A DNA stretch of 15,268 nucleotides, from NCBI GenBank assembly GCA_002343395.1, contig DDSN01000136.1:1-15268 (forward strand). Direction: 5' to 3'. Position 1 is the stretch's first letter, and each line of letters begins with the position of its first letter. The notes below the pieces were generated by a model. That model ran no database searches, was not told the origin of the DNA, and was given only the letters and a program-made list of their open reading frames with translations. Position numbers and translations under genes: made by a program. Shown one piece after another: positions 1-6,104 of the stretch. Source of the DNA: Hyphomonadaceae bacterium UBA2389 (GTDB taxonomy: Bacteria > Pseudomonadota > Alphaproteobacteria > Caulobacterales > Aquidulcibacteraceae).

Positions 1-194
1 GGCTTGTACAGCGCAATGCGATGGCGGTTTGGCGCAGCCCCGCGCCGCGCCCCGCCGCTGCCTTGCTCGACATGCTGAAAAACGACGCCGACGTGATGTC
101 GAAGCTCGACCCGGCCGCGCTCGACGCCTGCTTCGATGACGCGCACCACTTCGCGCGCGTGGACGAAATCTTCGCGCGCGTGTTCACATCATAA
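1..194 (+). CDS. purB: Adenylosuccinate lyase, C-terminal fragment (5' part outside window)
   Basis: The frame is open from base 3 to a TAA at 192-194 and gives about 63 residues. It begins LVQRNAMAVW and ends HHFARVDEIFARVF, which matches the C-terminal helical domain and tail of alphaproteobacterial adenylosuccinate lyase. The enzyme makes AICAR from SAICAR, and AMP from adenylosuccinate, in cytosolic purine synthesis. The active-site residues lie in the missing part and cannot be checked. Placement just upstream of purC and purS supports the call, because these genes are often clustered in Alphaproteobacteria. The last codons overlap by 6 bases the 3' end of a convergent gene on the other strand (stop at 189-191). 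The short fragment limits certainty, but the family match is good. Confidence 0.82.
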   Translation, partial: LVQRNAMAVWRSPAPRPAAALLDMLKNDADVMSKLDPAALDACFDDAHHFARVDEIFARVFTS

Positions 195-779
195 ACGTTG
201 GTCTTCGAGACCCGCCGCCACCGCCTCCATCGCCCGGTCCATGGCGTCCCGCGCCCGTTCCACGCGCTCTTCCTGACGAATTCGCCGATCAAGGCTGCGG
301 TAACTTGATCGCTCAAGACGAAGACTCTCCATGGCGAAGTTCGTAGCGGCGGTATGCCACTCAGCCGCCTCGACGCACGCATGCGGGATCGCCGTTCTCA
401 CCGTGCGCAGGTCAGACGAGCGCATAAGCTGAAGCCGCGGCAACTGGCTGCGCGCTGGTTCCGGAAAGTCGGAGACATCTAGCCAACCGCCCGCAAACGC
501 AATCAGCACGCCGACGTCGAGGGAATCGGCGCCCGATGGCGCTCCCTCCGACGGGGGCAACGGCGGCCATTCTCGCTGGGCGGCGGACATCGACGCCGCA
601 TACGAGCGCACAGCGCCCCGAAGCGCCAACCGTCCGTCTTGAGAGCACAACTCGTGTTCGGCTTGTCCACTGCCAAGCCTGGCAAGCAGCGCCCGCGCCT
701 CGTTCGCAGGCATCGGCGGGGGCGCCTGCGAACATGAGGTCAAAACCGCCACGAGAAAATAAACGCACCATCCACGCAT
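189..779 (-). CDS. Hypothetical lipoprotein, 196 aa
   Basis: I do not recognise this protein. Residues 1-16 form a short lipoprotein signal: a hydrophobic stretch (FLVAVL) followed by the lipobox L-T-S-C with lipidation Cys16 and a Pro-rich linker (QAPPPMP). The mature part is soluble, Arg- and Ala-rich, with a likely helical or coiled-coil C-terminus (about residues 150-190, heptad-like LERSSYRSLDRRIRQEERVERA). Two Cys residues besides Cys16 (near residues 45 and 135) might pair in the periplasm. The start ATG is at 777-779 and no strong ribosome site is visible. It converges on purB and overlaps its stop codon, so it is not part of the purine operon. Codon usage is like that of its neighbours. 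The lipoprotein prediction is reasonable; the function is unknown. Confidence 0.6.
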   Translation of the reverse strand: MRGWCVYFLVAVLTSCSQAPPPMPANEARALLARLGSGQAEHELCSQDGRLALRGAVRSYAASMSAAQREWPPLPPSEGAPSGADSLDVGVLIAFAGGWLDVSDFPEPARSQLPRLQLMRSSDLRTVRTAIPHACVEAAEWHTAATNFAMESLRLERSSYRSLDRRIRQEERVERARDAMDRAMEAVAAGLEDQRL

Positions 780-886
780 CGGCGCTCATCGTGGCGCGGC
801 GCGGCTAAGGTTGCGTAAAATTCCCAGCAGCCGCGCTTGCATGTCCGAACGAACCCCTTCACAGGCGGCGCAGGAGGCTTGAGCAC

Positions 887-1072
887 ATGGCAGACGAATT
901 CGCGCCGAGCGACGAGTGGGACGAAGACACCATGATCGAAACGCGGCGCTTCGCGTTCGAGCACGCTCTCATCGCCCACCTGCACAAGCGGGACGCCGCC
1001 GCCGATCTCGCTGCGGTGTTCAAGGACGCCGATCGGATCGTGAATTACGTCTTGGGCGATCTTAACCCCTAA
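887..1072 (+). CDS. Small acidic hypothetical protein, 61 aa
   Basis: This short reading frame has a good ribosome site (CAGGAGG about 9 bases before the ATG) and ends in TAA. The product (MADEFAPSDEWDEDTMIET at the start) has an acidic N-terminal third and an amphipathic helical remainder (about residues 20-57, ending DRIVNYVLGDLNP). It has no signal peptide, membrane segment or cysteine, so it is probably a cytosolic helical protein. It points towards the convergent zeta-subunit gene, 20 bases away stop to stop. The spaced hydrophobic residues of the C-terminal helix suggest a protein-binding role, but this is only inference. The function is unknown. The ribosome site and the compositional fit argue that it is real. 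Confidence 0.6.
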   Translation: MADEFAPSDEWDEDTMIETRRFAFEHALIAHLHKRDAAADLAAVFKDADRIVNYVLGDLNP

Positions 1073-1092
1073 CGCTTCCCGGACACGACGGC

Positions 1093-1416
1093 TTAGGTCC
1101 CGGCCTTCACCGACGCGCGCGCCTCCGCCAGCGCCTCATCCATCTTTGCGCGGATCTGGTGGTCCGAAAGTTGGACAGCATGCATGTCGAGGTCAGCTCG
1201 AATCTTCCGGAACAGGTCCTCTTGCCCCGCCTCTTCGAGATCGGCCATGACAACCGATTTCGCATAATCCTCGGCGGCCTCGTCGGCGAGTCCGATCAAG
1301 CCAGCTGCCCAGCGGCCCACAATCTTGGCGCGGCGCGCCTGCGCCTTGAATTCAAGCTCTTGATCTAATTGGTATTTCTTCTCTTCGGCGCGCTCGCGGT
1401 CGTCGAATTGGCCCAT
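1093..1416 (-). CDS. DUF1476 protein: ATP synthase inhibitor subunit zeta
   Basis: The product begins MGQFDDRERAEEKK and contains ELEFKAQARRAKIVGRWAA, EDYAKSVVMADLEE, and FRKIRADLD followed by LSDHQIRAKMDEAL. These are the hallmark segments of the alphaproteobacterial DUF1476 family, whose Paracoccus member is the zeta inhibitor of the F1-ATPase. In that system the N-terminal helix inserts into F1 and blocks ATP hydrolysis. At 107 aa it is the usual family length. The frame extends 20 codons further upstream. I chose the internal ATG at 1414-1416 because the family starts there and because a GGAGGG ribosome site lies about 11 bases before it on the minus strand. It is divergent from purC, far from any ATP synthase genes. 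The gene has often been noted near purine genes in this class, but I cannot verify that here. Confidence 0.88.
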   Translation of the reverse strand: MGQFDDRERAEEKKYQLDQELEFKAQARRAKIVGRWAAGLIGLADEAAEDYAKSVVMADLEEAGQEDLFRKIRADLDMHAVQLSDHQIRAKMDEALAEARASVKAGT

Positions 1417-1513
1417 AAGACGTATCACCCTCCAATCACTTCGCCCTTGAATAGGGAGCCCTAGGCTGGCGATCAACCTGGTGTGAGCGCGCAGGCAAAG
1501 CGGCGGCGTACGA

Positions 1514-1542
1514 TTGTGACCTGGTCATAAGTTCCCTAAATT
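1514..1542 (+). promoter_or_regulatory. Possible purC promoter with embedded palindrome
   Basis: A -35-like TTGTGA (1514-1519) and a -10-like TAAATT (1537-1542) are separated by 17 bases, each matching 4 of 6 positions of the sigma-70 consensus. The perfect 11-base palindrome TGACCTGGTCA (1517-1527) overlaps the -35 element, where a repressor or activator could bind. This lies about 77 bases before the purC ATG, in the 202-base divergent gap with the zeta gene. The promoter call rests on weak consensus matching only. Confidence 0.3.
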
Positions 1543-1552
1543 GCCGCTTCGC

Positions 1553-1569
1553 GGGCGGCGATTCCGCCC
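1553..1569 (+). other. Small hairpin in the purC leader
   Basis: GGGCGG and CCGCCC form a perfect 6-base stem around the loop CGATT. It is about 50 bases upstream of the purC start and would fall inside the leader RNA if transcription starts near 1550. There is no following T tract, so it is not a terminator. It may be incidental in GC-rich DNA. Confidence 0.3.
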
Positions 1570-1618
1570 ACGCAGAGCCATCCGGAGCGTTCGTCCGGCC
1601 GCCCGCAGGAGGGCCCCC

Positions 1619-2371
1619 ATGTCCCGACGCAAGAAGATCTACGAAGGCAAGGCCAAGATTTTGTATGAAGGCCCCGAACCGGGAACGCTCATCCAATACT
1701 TCAAGGATGACGCGACCGCCTTCAATGCTCAGAAAAAGGCGATCCTCGAAGGCAAGGGCGTGATCAACAACCAGATCAGCGGGTTCATCATGCAGAACCT
1801 GAACGCGATCGGCGTGCCCACCCACTACATCAAGACCATGAACATGCGCGAACAACTCGTTCGCGAGGTGGAGATCATTCCGCTCGAGGTTGTCTGCCGC
1901 AACGTGGCCGCGGGTTCGCTCTCCACCCGCTTGGGCATCGAGGAAGGCACGCCGCTGCCGCGCTCGATCATCGAGTTCTACTACAAGAAGGACGAGCTCA
2001 ACGACCCGATGGTGGCCGAGGAGCACATCACCGCGTTCAATTGGGCAAGCACACAGGAAATCGATGACATCATGGCGCTGACGCTGCGCATAAACGACTA
2101 CCTGTTCGGCATGTTCGGCGCCGTGGGGATCAAGCTCATCGACTTTAAGATCGAGTTCGGCCGGCTGTACGAAGGCGACATGGTGCGCACGGTCGTCGCT
2201 GACGAAATCAGCCCGGACAGCTGCCGCCTCTGGGACGTGCAGACAAACGAGAAGATGGACAAGGATCGCTTCCGCCGCGATCTCGGCAACGTCACCGAGG
2301 CTTATGTCGAGGTCGCGCGCCGTCTCGGCATCGTCAAACAAGCCGCCGCGGGCGGCGAAAGCGTGCATTGA
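1619..2371 (+). CDS. purC: Phosphoribosylaminoimidazole-succinocarboxamide synthase (SAICAR synthetase)
   Basis: This enzyme joins CAIR and aspartate with ATP to give SAICAR, the step before adenylosuccinate lyase in purine synthesis. The 250-residue product has the full family length. It opens with RRKKIYEGKAKILYEG (the nucleotide-binding beta hairpin). It carries the PurC signatures LIDFKIEFG (about residues 175-185) and DEISPDSCRLWD (about 198-210), and the VVCRNVAAGS segment near residue 95. The frame is open 26 codons further upstream. I place the start at the ATG 1619-1621 because a CAGGAGGG ribosome site sits directly before it and the family begins there. purB lies upstream and purS follows after an 86-base spacer containing a repeat hairpin. 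Nothing is degenerate; confidence is high. Confidence 0.97.
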   Translation: MSRRKKIYEGKAKILYEGPEPGTLIQYFKDDATAFNAQKKAILEGKGVINNQISGFIMQNLNAIGVPTHYIKTMNMREQLVREVEIIPLEVVCRNVAAGSLSTRLGIEEGTPLPRSIIEFYYKKDELNDPMVAEEHITAFNWASTQEIDDIMALTLRINDYLFGMFGAVGIKLIDFKIEFGRLYEGDMVRTVVADEISPDSCRLWDVQTNEKMDKDRFRRDLGNVTEAYVEVARRLGIVKQAAAGGESVH

Positions 2372-2375
2372 GGGG

Positions 2376-2439
2376 GTCAGTAGTCAGGTAGTCAGGTGTC
2401 AGTAGCGGGTGCCTACTGACCACCTACTCGCTACTCACT
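2376..2439 (+). repeat. GTCAGTAG-type repeat cluster with hairpin between purC and purS
   Basis: The purC-purS spacer is built of short related units: GTCAGTAG (2376-2383), GTCAGGTA (2383-2390), GTCAGGT (2391-2397) and GTCAGTAG again (2398-2405). The same motif follows in reverse complement as CTACTGAC (2413-2420), CCTACTC and CTACTCACT. The arms 2398-2405 and 2413-2420 pair perfectly over 8 bases around the loop CGGGTGC. Four more pairs (2394-2397 with 2422-2425) form past one bulged base. No T tract follows, so it is not a standard terminator. It may be a dispersed intergenic element that inserted into the operon, or an RNA processing or attenuation site for purS. The repeat is seen directly; its role is inferred. 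Confidence 0.6.
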
Positions 2440-2457
2440 TCCCCGCAGGGGGAACAT

Positions 2458-2703
2458 ATGAAAGCCATTGTCACGGTCGGCTTAAAGCCCGGCGTTCTGG
2501 ATGTGCAGGGAAAAGCGGTCGCTGGCGCGCTCAAGGAGCTCGGCTTCGCGGACGTGGAAGACGCACGCGTCGGCAAACGCATCGAGATCACGCTTGACGA
2601 CGCGCTCGATCGGGAAACCGCCGAAGCGCAGGTCAAGGATATGTGCGAGAAGCTGCTCGCGAACACGGTCATCGAGAGCTACCGCGTCGAAATCGCGGGC
2701 TAG
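2458..2703 (+). CDS. purS: FGAM synthase subunit PurS
   Basis: PurS is the small dimeric subunit of the three-part phosphoribosylformylglycinamidine synthase. It bridges PurL and the glutaminase PurQ and helps pass ammonia between them. The 81-residue product begins MKAIVTVGLKPGVLDVQGKA and contains ALKELGFADVEDARVGKRIE and a C-terminal IESYRVEIAG. These are the typical PurS alpha/beta segments at the standard length. The start ATG follows an AGGGGGA ribosome site by about 5 bases. It is downstream of purC on the same strand. Unusually, the partner gene purQ is not next but about 3.5 kb away, with unrelated genes and an opposite-strand pstS between them. No defects are seen. Confidence 0.95.
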   Translation: MKAIVTVGLKPGVLDVQGKAVAGALKELGFADVEDARVGKRIEITLDDALDRETAEAQVKDMCEKLLANTVIESYRVEIAG

Positions 2704-2774
2704 ACGTCGCGCGGCGGCATCCTTGCAAGCGGCGGCGGCGCGGCTAGGCTTCTCAAGACATTGAGGGTCAGCCG

Positions 2775-3851
2775 ATGCTCACGTGGGGCGACGATTATCC
2801 AATCCATCAAACGCCAGAGCCGGTCGCGTTCTCCGGCAGCGACCGGAACTTCTACGACCGCTACTTTTTCAACGGCTACACGCCGGACTTTTCGGTTTTC
2901 TTCGCGGCGGCGTTGGGCGTCTATCCGCATCTCGACGTGATCGACGCCGCCTTCTGCGTGCTCGTCGACGGCAAGCAGCACAACGTGCGCGCCTCGCGGC
3001 GGCTCAACAGCGAGCGCATGAAGCTCGATGTCGGCCCCATCGAAGTGCGCGTGATCGAACCGCTTCAAAAGCTCGGTGTTCGCGTCGGCGACAATGACGG
3101 CGGCGTCCGCGCCGATCTTGTCTTCGATGCGCATCACCGCCCGATCGAAGAACCGCGCTTCACCCGTCGCAACGGCACGCGCATGTTTATGGACTACACG
3201 CGCATGACCCAAAACGGCGCGTGGTCGGGCGATCTCAGCATCGGCGGCGAAAAGCTTGCTGTCGCGGGCGCATTCGGCACGCGCGACCGCTCATGGGGCA
3301 TCCGGCCTGTCGGCGCGCCGGACTCACAACCTGGCTCCGATGCTTTCCAGTTCTTCTGGCTCTGGGCGCCGTTCAATTTCGAGCGCTATGCCGTCTTCTG
3401 CCACACCAACGACGATGAGGCCGGCAAGCCCTGGAACCGCCGCGCCGTCATCGACCACATCGGCGCCGCGCGCATCGAATACGAGCAACCGATCTTCGAT
3501 CTGAAATACCGCGCGGGCTCCCGTCGCCTGCAGCGCGCCAACATCGCGCTCGGCCCCGACGCCGCGCTCAACATCGAACCCACCGGCGCGCATTTCTACA
3601 TGAGCGGCCTCGGCTACACCCATCCGACCTGGGGGCACGGGCGCGATCACGGCGCGTTTGAAACCGCCTACGACGTCATCGACACGCACGCCATCGACGA
3701 CAACGCGCCGGCGCAGATGCACATCCAAGCGCTGGCGCGCGCGACGTTGAAAAACGACGGCGTACAAGTCGGGATCGGCGTTTTGGAGCAATTCCTGATT
3801 GGCCCGCATGCGCCGAGCGGTTTTAGAGCCATGCTGGACGGAGCGCCGTGA
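2775..3851 (+). CDS. CrtC/AttH-like lipocalin-fold protein, 358 aa, function unknown
   Basis: The protein looks soluble and cytosolic, with no signal peptide or membrane segment. It resembles the two-lobed lipocalin-type family that includes hydroxyneurosporene synthase (CrtC) and AttH proteins, many of whose members are annotated only as DUF domains. Supporting features are a GDLSIGGEKLAVAGAFGTRDRSWGIRP segment (about residues 152-178, with the family-type motif D171-R-S-W-G-I-R-P), a following aromatic run FQFFWLWAPF (191-200), and alternating strand-like sequence throughout. CrtC enzymes hydrate carotenoid double bonds, but no carotenoid genes are present, so that activity should not be assumed. 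The start ATG has a GAGGG ribosome site 7 bases upstream. It overlaps the following phosphotransferase gene by 4 bases (GTGA), so the two are translationally coupled and probably act on the same small molecule. The family assignment is moderate; the substrate is unknown. Confidence 0.7.
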   Translation: MLTWGDDYPIHQTPEPVAFSGSDRNFYDRYFFNGYTPDFSVFFAAALGVYPHLDVIDAAFCVLVDGKQHNVRASRRLNSERMKLDVGPIEVRVIEPLQKLGVRVGDNDGGVRADLVFDAHHRPIEEPRFTRRNGTRMFMDYTRMTQNGAWSGDLSIGGEKLAVAGAFGTRDRSWGIRPVGAPDSQPGSDAFQFFWLWAPFNFERYAVFCHTNDDEAGKPWNRRAVIDHIGAARIEYEQPIFDLKYRAGSRRLQRANIALGPDAALNIEPTGAHFYMSGLGYTHPTWGHGRDHGAFETAYDVIDTHAIDDNAPAQMHIQALARATLKNDGVQVGIGVLEQFLIGPHAPSGFRAMLDGAP

Positions 3852-4894
3852 CCGTCGCCGCGCACCCGGACGGGTTCACCACGGGCTGGCTTGAAACCGT
3901 GCTCGGCGCGCCGGCCGGCGCTCTGCGCGGCTTCAGCGCCAAACCGATTGGCACCGGTCAGATGAGTTTGAGTTTTCGCGTGAGGCTTGATTGGCGCGAC
4001 GACGAGGGCCCCGCGTCAATCGTCGCGAAATGCCCTTCCACCGATCCCGGCACTCGCGCCATCGCCGCCGCGCTCGGCTCCTATGCGCTGGAGTTGGGCT
4101 GGTACCGCGACCTTGCCCACGTGATCGGGGTCAACTGTCCGCGTTGCCTTCATCTTGAAGCCGACGCCGATCAAACCGCCTTCGTGTTGCTGCTTTCCGA
4201 TCTGGCGCCAGCGCAGCAGGGCGACCAACTCGCCGGCGCCTCCATCGCGCGCATCGAAGCCGCCCTCGCGCAGGCGGCTCTGTTGCACGCGCCGCTCTGG
4301 GCAGACGCGCGGCTGGCCGACATTGCGTGGCTGCGACCACGCCCAAACGTCGACGCCATGGTGCGCCAGATGCTTCCGCCGCTCTACGCGAAATTTCGCG
4401 AGCGGTACACGGAGCGGCTGGCGCCGGAAATCATTGAACTTGGCGACGCGTTCGTGGCGCGCGCCGACGCCTACTTCAGCAAAGCGCCGAGCGCGCGCAC
4501 GCTCCAGCATCGCGATTTTCGCATCGACAACATCCTGTTCGCGCCCGGAGACCAGAGCGCCTACGTCGTCGACTGGCAGACGCTTGGCATCGGCGCGGGC
4601 GCGGCGGACGTCGCCTACCTTATCGGCACCAGCATCGCCGACGCCGCCGTCCGCGCCGAAGAAGAGGAGCGTCTGGTCCATCTCTACGCGCAAGCGCTGC
4701 ATGCGCGTGGCGTGACGACGCCCGCGGAGACGCTATGGACTGAGTATCGCCTCTACGCGTTCAGCGGCCTAGTCATGGCGATCATCGCGTCGATGAACGT
4801 CGAGCGCACGGAACGCGGCGACGAGATGTTCGCGGTCATGGCTGAGAGGCCAGCGCGGCAAGCGCTGCACCTCAACAGCCTTTCCCTGCTCTAA
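3848..4894 (+). CDS. Aminoglycoside/ecdysteroid-kinase-like phosphotransferase, 348 aa
   Basis: This is a kinase-fold small-molecule phosphotransferase of the APH/choline/ecdysteroid kinase superfamily. Visible motifs are a candidate ATP-binding lysine in IVAKCP (K61), a helix-C glutamate in YALELGWYRDL (E82), a hinge-like segment FVLLLSDLAPAQQGDQ (about 112-127), the catalytic loop HRDFRIDNIL (H221, D223, N228), and the metal-binding aspartate in VVDWQTLGIG (D242). The usual HGD of this superfamily is HRD here. The start is a GTG at 3848-3850 overlapping the TGA of the CrtC-like gene, so translation is coupled. All catalytic residues are intact, so an active kinase is expected. The substrate cannot be told from sequence. 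Pairing with a lipocalin-fold partner suggests a hydrophobic alcohol such as a sterol- or terpenoid-like compound, which is inference. There is no sign that it is an antibiotic resistance gene. Confidence 0.82.
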   Translation: MTVAAHPDGFTTGWLETVLGAPAGALRGFSAKPIGTGQMSLSFRVRLDWRDDEGPASIVAKCPSTDPGTRAIAAALGSYALELGWYRDLAHVIGVNCPRCLHLEADADQTAFVLLLSDLAPAQQGDQLAGASIARIEAALAQAALLHAPLWADARLADIAWLRPRPNVDAMVRQMLPPLYAKFRERYTERLAPEIIELGDAFVARADAYFSKAPSARTLQHRDFRIDNILFAPGDQSAYVVDWQTLGIGAGAADVAYLIGTSIADAAVRAEEEERLVHLYAQALHARGVTTPAETLWTEYRLYAFSGLVMAIIASMNVERTERGDEMFAVMAERPARQALHLNSLSLL

Positions 4895-4897
4895 CGG

Positions 4898-5902
4898 CTA
4901 CTGCGGCATCTCCGTCGAGAGCGGCCGCGCGATGGCTTCGGCGATGCTCGCCTCAACATCGTTGTGGCCGCCAAACGCGGTGCCGACCTGGATGGCGCGC
5001 ACGCGCTCGGCGTAGGTCGCGTAGGCGGCTTCCGGCAACGGAACATACCCAACTTCCGGCGCAAGTCGCGCGGCGTTCGCGATATAGTATTGCATGAAGC
5101 GCTGCACCTGCGGACGGCGCAACGCCTCCGCATTGGCATAGATAAACATGGGCCGCGCCAGCGGGTAGCTGCCGTCCGCGATGCTTTCCGCGGTCGGCGT
5201 CACGCCATCGACTCTCAGAGCGCGCACGCGCTCGCGGTTTTGCACGTAGTAGGCATAGCCAAAGTAACCCATGCCCCCGGCGTTGCTTGAAACGCCCTGG
5301 ACGATCACGTTGTCGTCCTCGCTCGGGGAAAAGTCCGTCCGCGAGGCGCCGCCTTCGCCCGTCACCGCTTCGGTGAAATAGTCGAACGTGCCCGACGCCG
5401 TGCCCGGGCCGAAGAGTTGGAAAGGCGTATCCGGCCACGCGGTGTTCACCTGGCGCCAGCGCGTGATGACGCCATCGGCCGCCGGCTCCCAGATGCGCCG
5501 GAGCTCGGTCATGCTCACGCCCGTCACCGGACTGCTTGGATGAACGACGACGCTCACGCCATCGAACGCGATCAGCACTTCAACGTATTGAATGCCAGCC
5601 GCCGCACAGGTGCGCATCTCATCGGCGAGGATTGGGCGCGAGGCGTCTTGAATTTGGGTTTCACCGCGACAGAACTTGGCGAAGCCGCCGCCCGTGCCGC
5701 TTTCGCCGACGGTGACGCGCGCCGCGGCGGTTTGGCTCGTGGTGAAGGCTTCCGCTGCGGCCTCCGACAACGGATACACGGTCGACGATCCATCGATCTG
5801 GATCGACTCCCCCGATCCGCCCGCCGGCGCGTCGCCACCGCCGCAGGCCGCCAGAGCCAACGCCAACCCCATGACGCCCGCGCGCATCACATATCCTCGC
5901 AT
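4898..5902 (-). CDS. pstS: Phosphate ABC transporter substrate-binding lipoprotein PstS
   Basis: PstS captures phosphate outside the inner membrane and delivers it to the PstCAB transporter. The signal peptide is of the lipoprotein type (MGLALALAAC, lipidation Cys20). It is followed by a Gly/Ser linker, the phosphate-binding IDGSSTVYPLSEAAAEAF (37-54), VGESGTGGGFAKFCRGETQIQDASRPI, LFGPGTASGTFDYFTEAV and VSSNAGGMGYFGYAYY. These are the characteristic phosphate-contact loops. The frame is open 29 codons further upstream. I used the ATG at 5900-5902, which gives a 20-residue signal. The ATG at 5885-5887, preceded by GAGGA, is an equally plausible start five codons later. No pstC, pstA, pstB or phoU lies beside it, so it is an orphan in this window. 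It converges on the kinase gene, 3 bases apart. Confidence 0.93.
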   Translation of the reverse strand: MRGYVMRAGVMGLALALAACGGGDAPAGGSGESIQIDGSSTVYPLSEAAAEAFTTSQTAAARVTVGESGTGGGFAKFCRGETQIQDASRPILADEMRTCAAAGIQYVEVLIAFDGVSVVVHPSSPVTGVSMTELRRIWEPAADGVITRWRQVNTAWPDTPFQLFGPGTASGTFDYFTEAVTGEGGASRTDFSPSEDDNVIVQGVSSNAGGMGYFGYAYYVQNRERVRALRVDGVTPTAESIADGSYPLARPMFIYANAEALRRPQVQRFMQYYIANAARLAPEVGYVPLPEAAYATYAERVRAIQVGTAFGGHNDVEASIAEAIARPLSTEMPQ

Positions 5903-5944
5903 TACAAGCCCCCACTTCTTCCGGTTCCAAATCCGCCGCCGTGT

Positions 5945-5962
5945 GCCACGGTTTTGTGACAA
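5945..5962 (-). promoter_or_regulatory. Candidate Pho box (PhoB site) upstream of pstS
   Basis: On the minus strand the 18 bases read TTGTCAC-AAAA-CCGTGGC. The PhoB site is two 7-base repeats near CTGTCAT/C separated by a 4-base AT-rich spacer. The first half here matches 5 of 7 positions, the spacer is AAAA, and the second half matches about 4 of 7. It lies 43 bases upstream of the chosen pstS start, the usual position, and pstS is a classical Pho regulon target. The second half-site is weak, so this remains a prediction. Confidence 0.55.
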
Positions 5963-5969
5963 ACGCGTA

Positions 5970-6104
5970 TCAGTCCTGCCTCTTCTCATCGCGCGGCGTT
6001 GGCGGCCCCTCAGGGCCGGGCCCGTTCAGACGATAAAGAATTCTCGTCAAAATCAGTGTGATCCCGATGGTCGCCAGCAGCGCGATTATGATCCAAGTCG
6101 GCAT
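5970..6104 (-). CDS. Small single-span membrane protein, 44 aa
   Basis: An ATG at 6102-6104 opens a 44-codon frame ending in TGA at 5970-5972. The product has one clear transmembrane helix (WIIIALLATIGITLILTRIL, residues 4-23). A basic Tyr-Arg flank and a hydrophilic Pro/Gly-rich tail (GPGPEGPPTPRDEKRQD) follow, suggesting a cytoplasmic C-terminus under the positive-inside rule. It occupies a 257-base gap between pstS and purQ that would otherwise be empty, and it lies 67 bases upstream of pstS on the same strand. The ribosome site is weak (GAAG about 7 bases upstream). The membrane-helix-plus-tail organisation is unlikely for random GC-rich sequence, but at this length a chance frame is possible. 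I do not recognise a family. The candidate Pho box sits between it and pstS. Confidence 0.5.
   Translation of the reverse strand: MPTWIIIALLATIGITLILTRILYRLNGPGPEGPPTPRDEKRQD

Noticed and set aside
189..194. The overlap of purB and lipoprotein gene stops, and the similar overlap at 7217-7220, as antisense regulatory features
   Set aside because: Short tail-to-tail overlaps are common in compact bacterial genomes, and no further structure supports regulation.
1436..2368. A 310-codon minus-strand frame across purC
   Set aside because: It is the antisense shadow of purC, with no ribosome site or recognisable domain. purC on the plus strand has every family signature.
2376..2439. Reading the purC-purS hairpin as a terminator or a CRISPR-like array
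   Set aside because: No T tract follows the stem. The units are 7-8 bases without unique spacers of regular length, so neither description fits.
2775..3851. Carotenoid 1,2-hydratase (crtC) proper
   Set aside because: The resemblance is to the wider lipocalin-like family only, and no other carotenoid biosynthesis gene is present in the window.
4016..4702. A 228-codon minus-strand frame opposite the phosphotransferase
   Set aside because: It shadows a gene with complete kinase motifs and shows only the composition of reverse-complemented GC-rich codons.
3848..4894. An antibiotic resistance aminoglycoside phosphotransferase
   Set aside because: It shares only the superfamily kinase motifs. 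There are no mobile-element or resistance-gene neighbours, and it is coupled to a CrtC-like gene.
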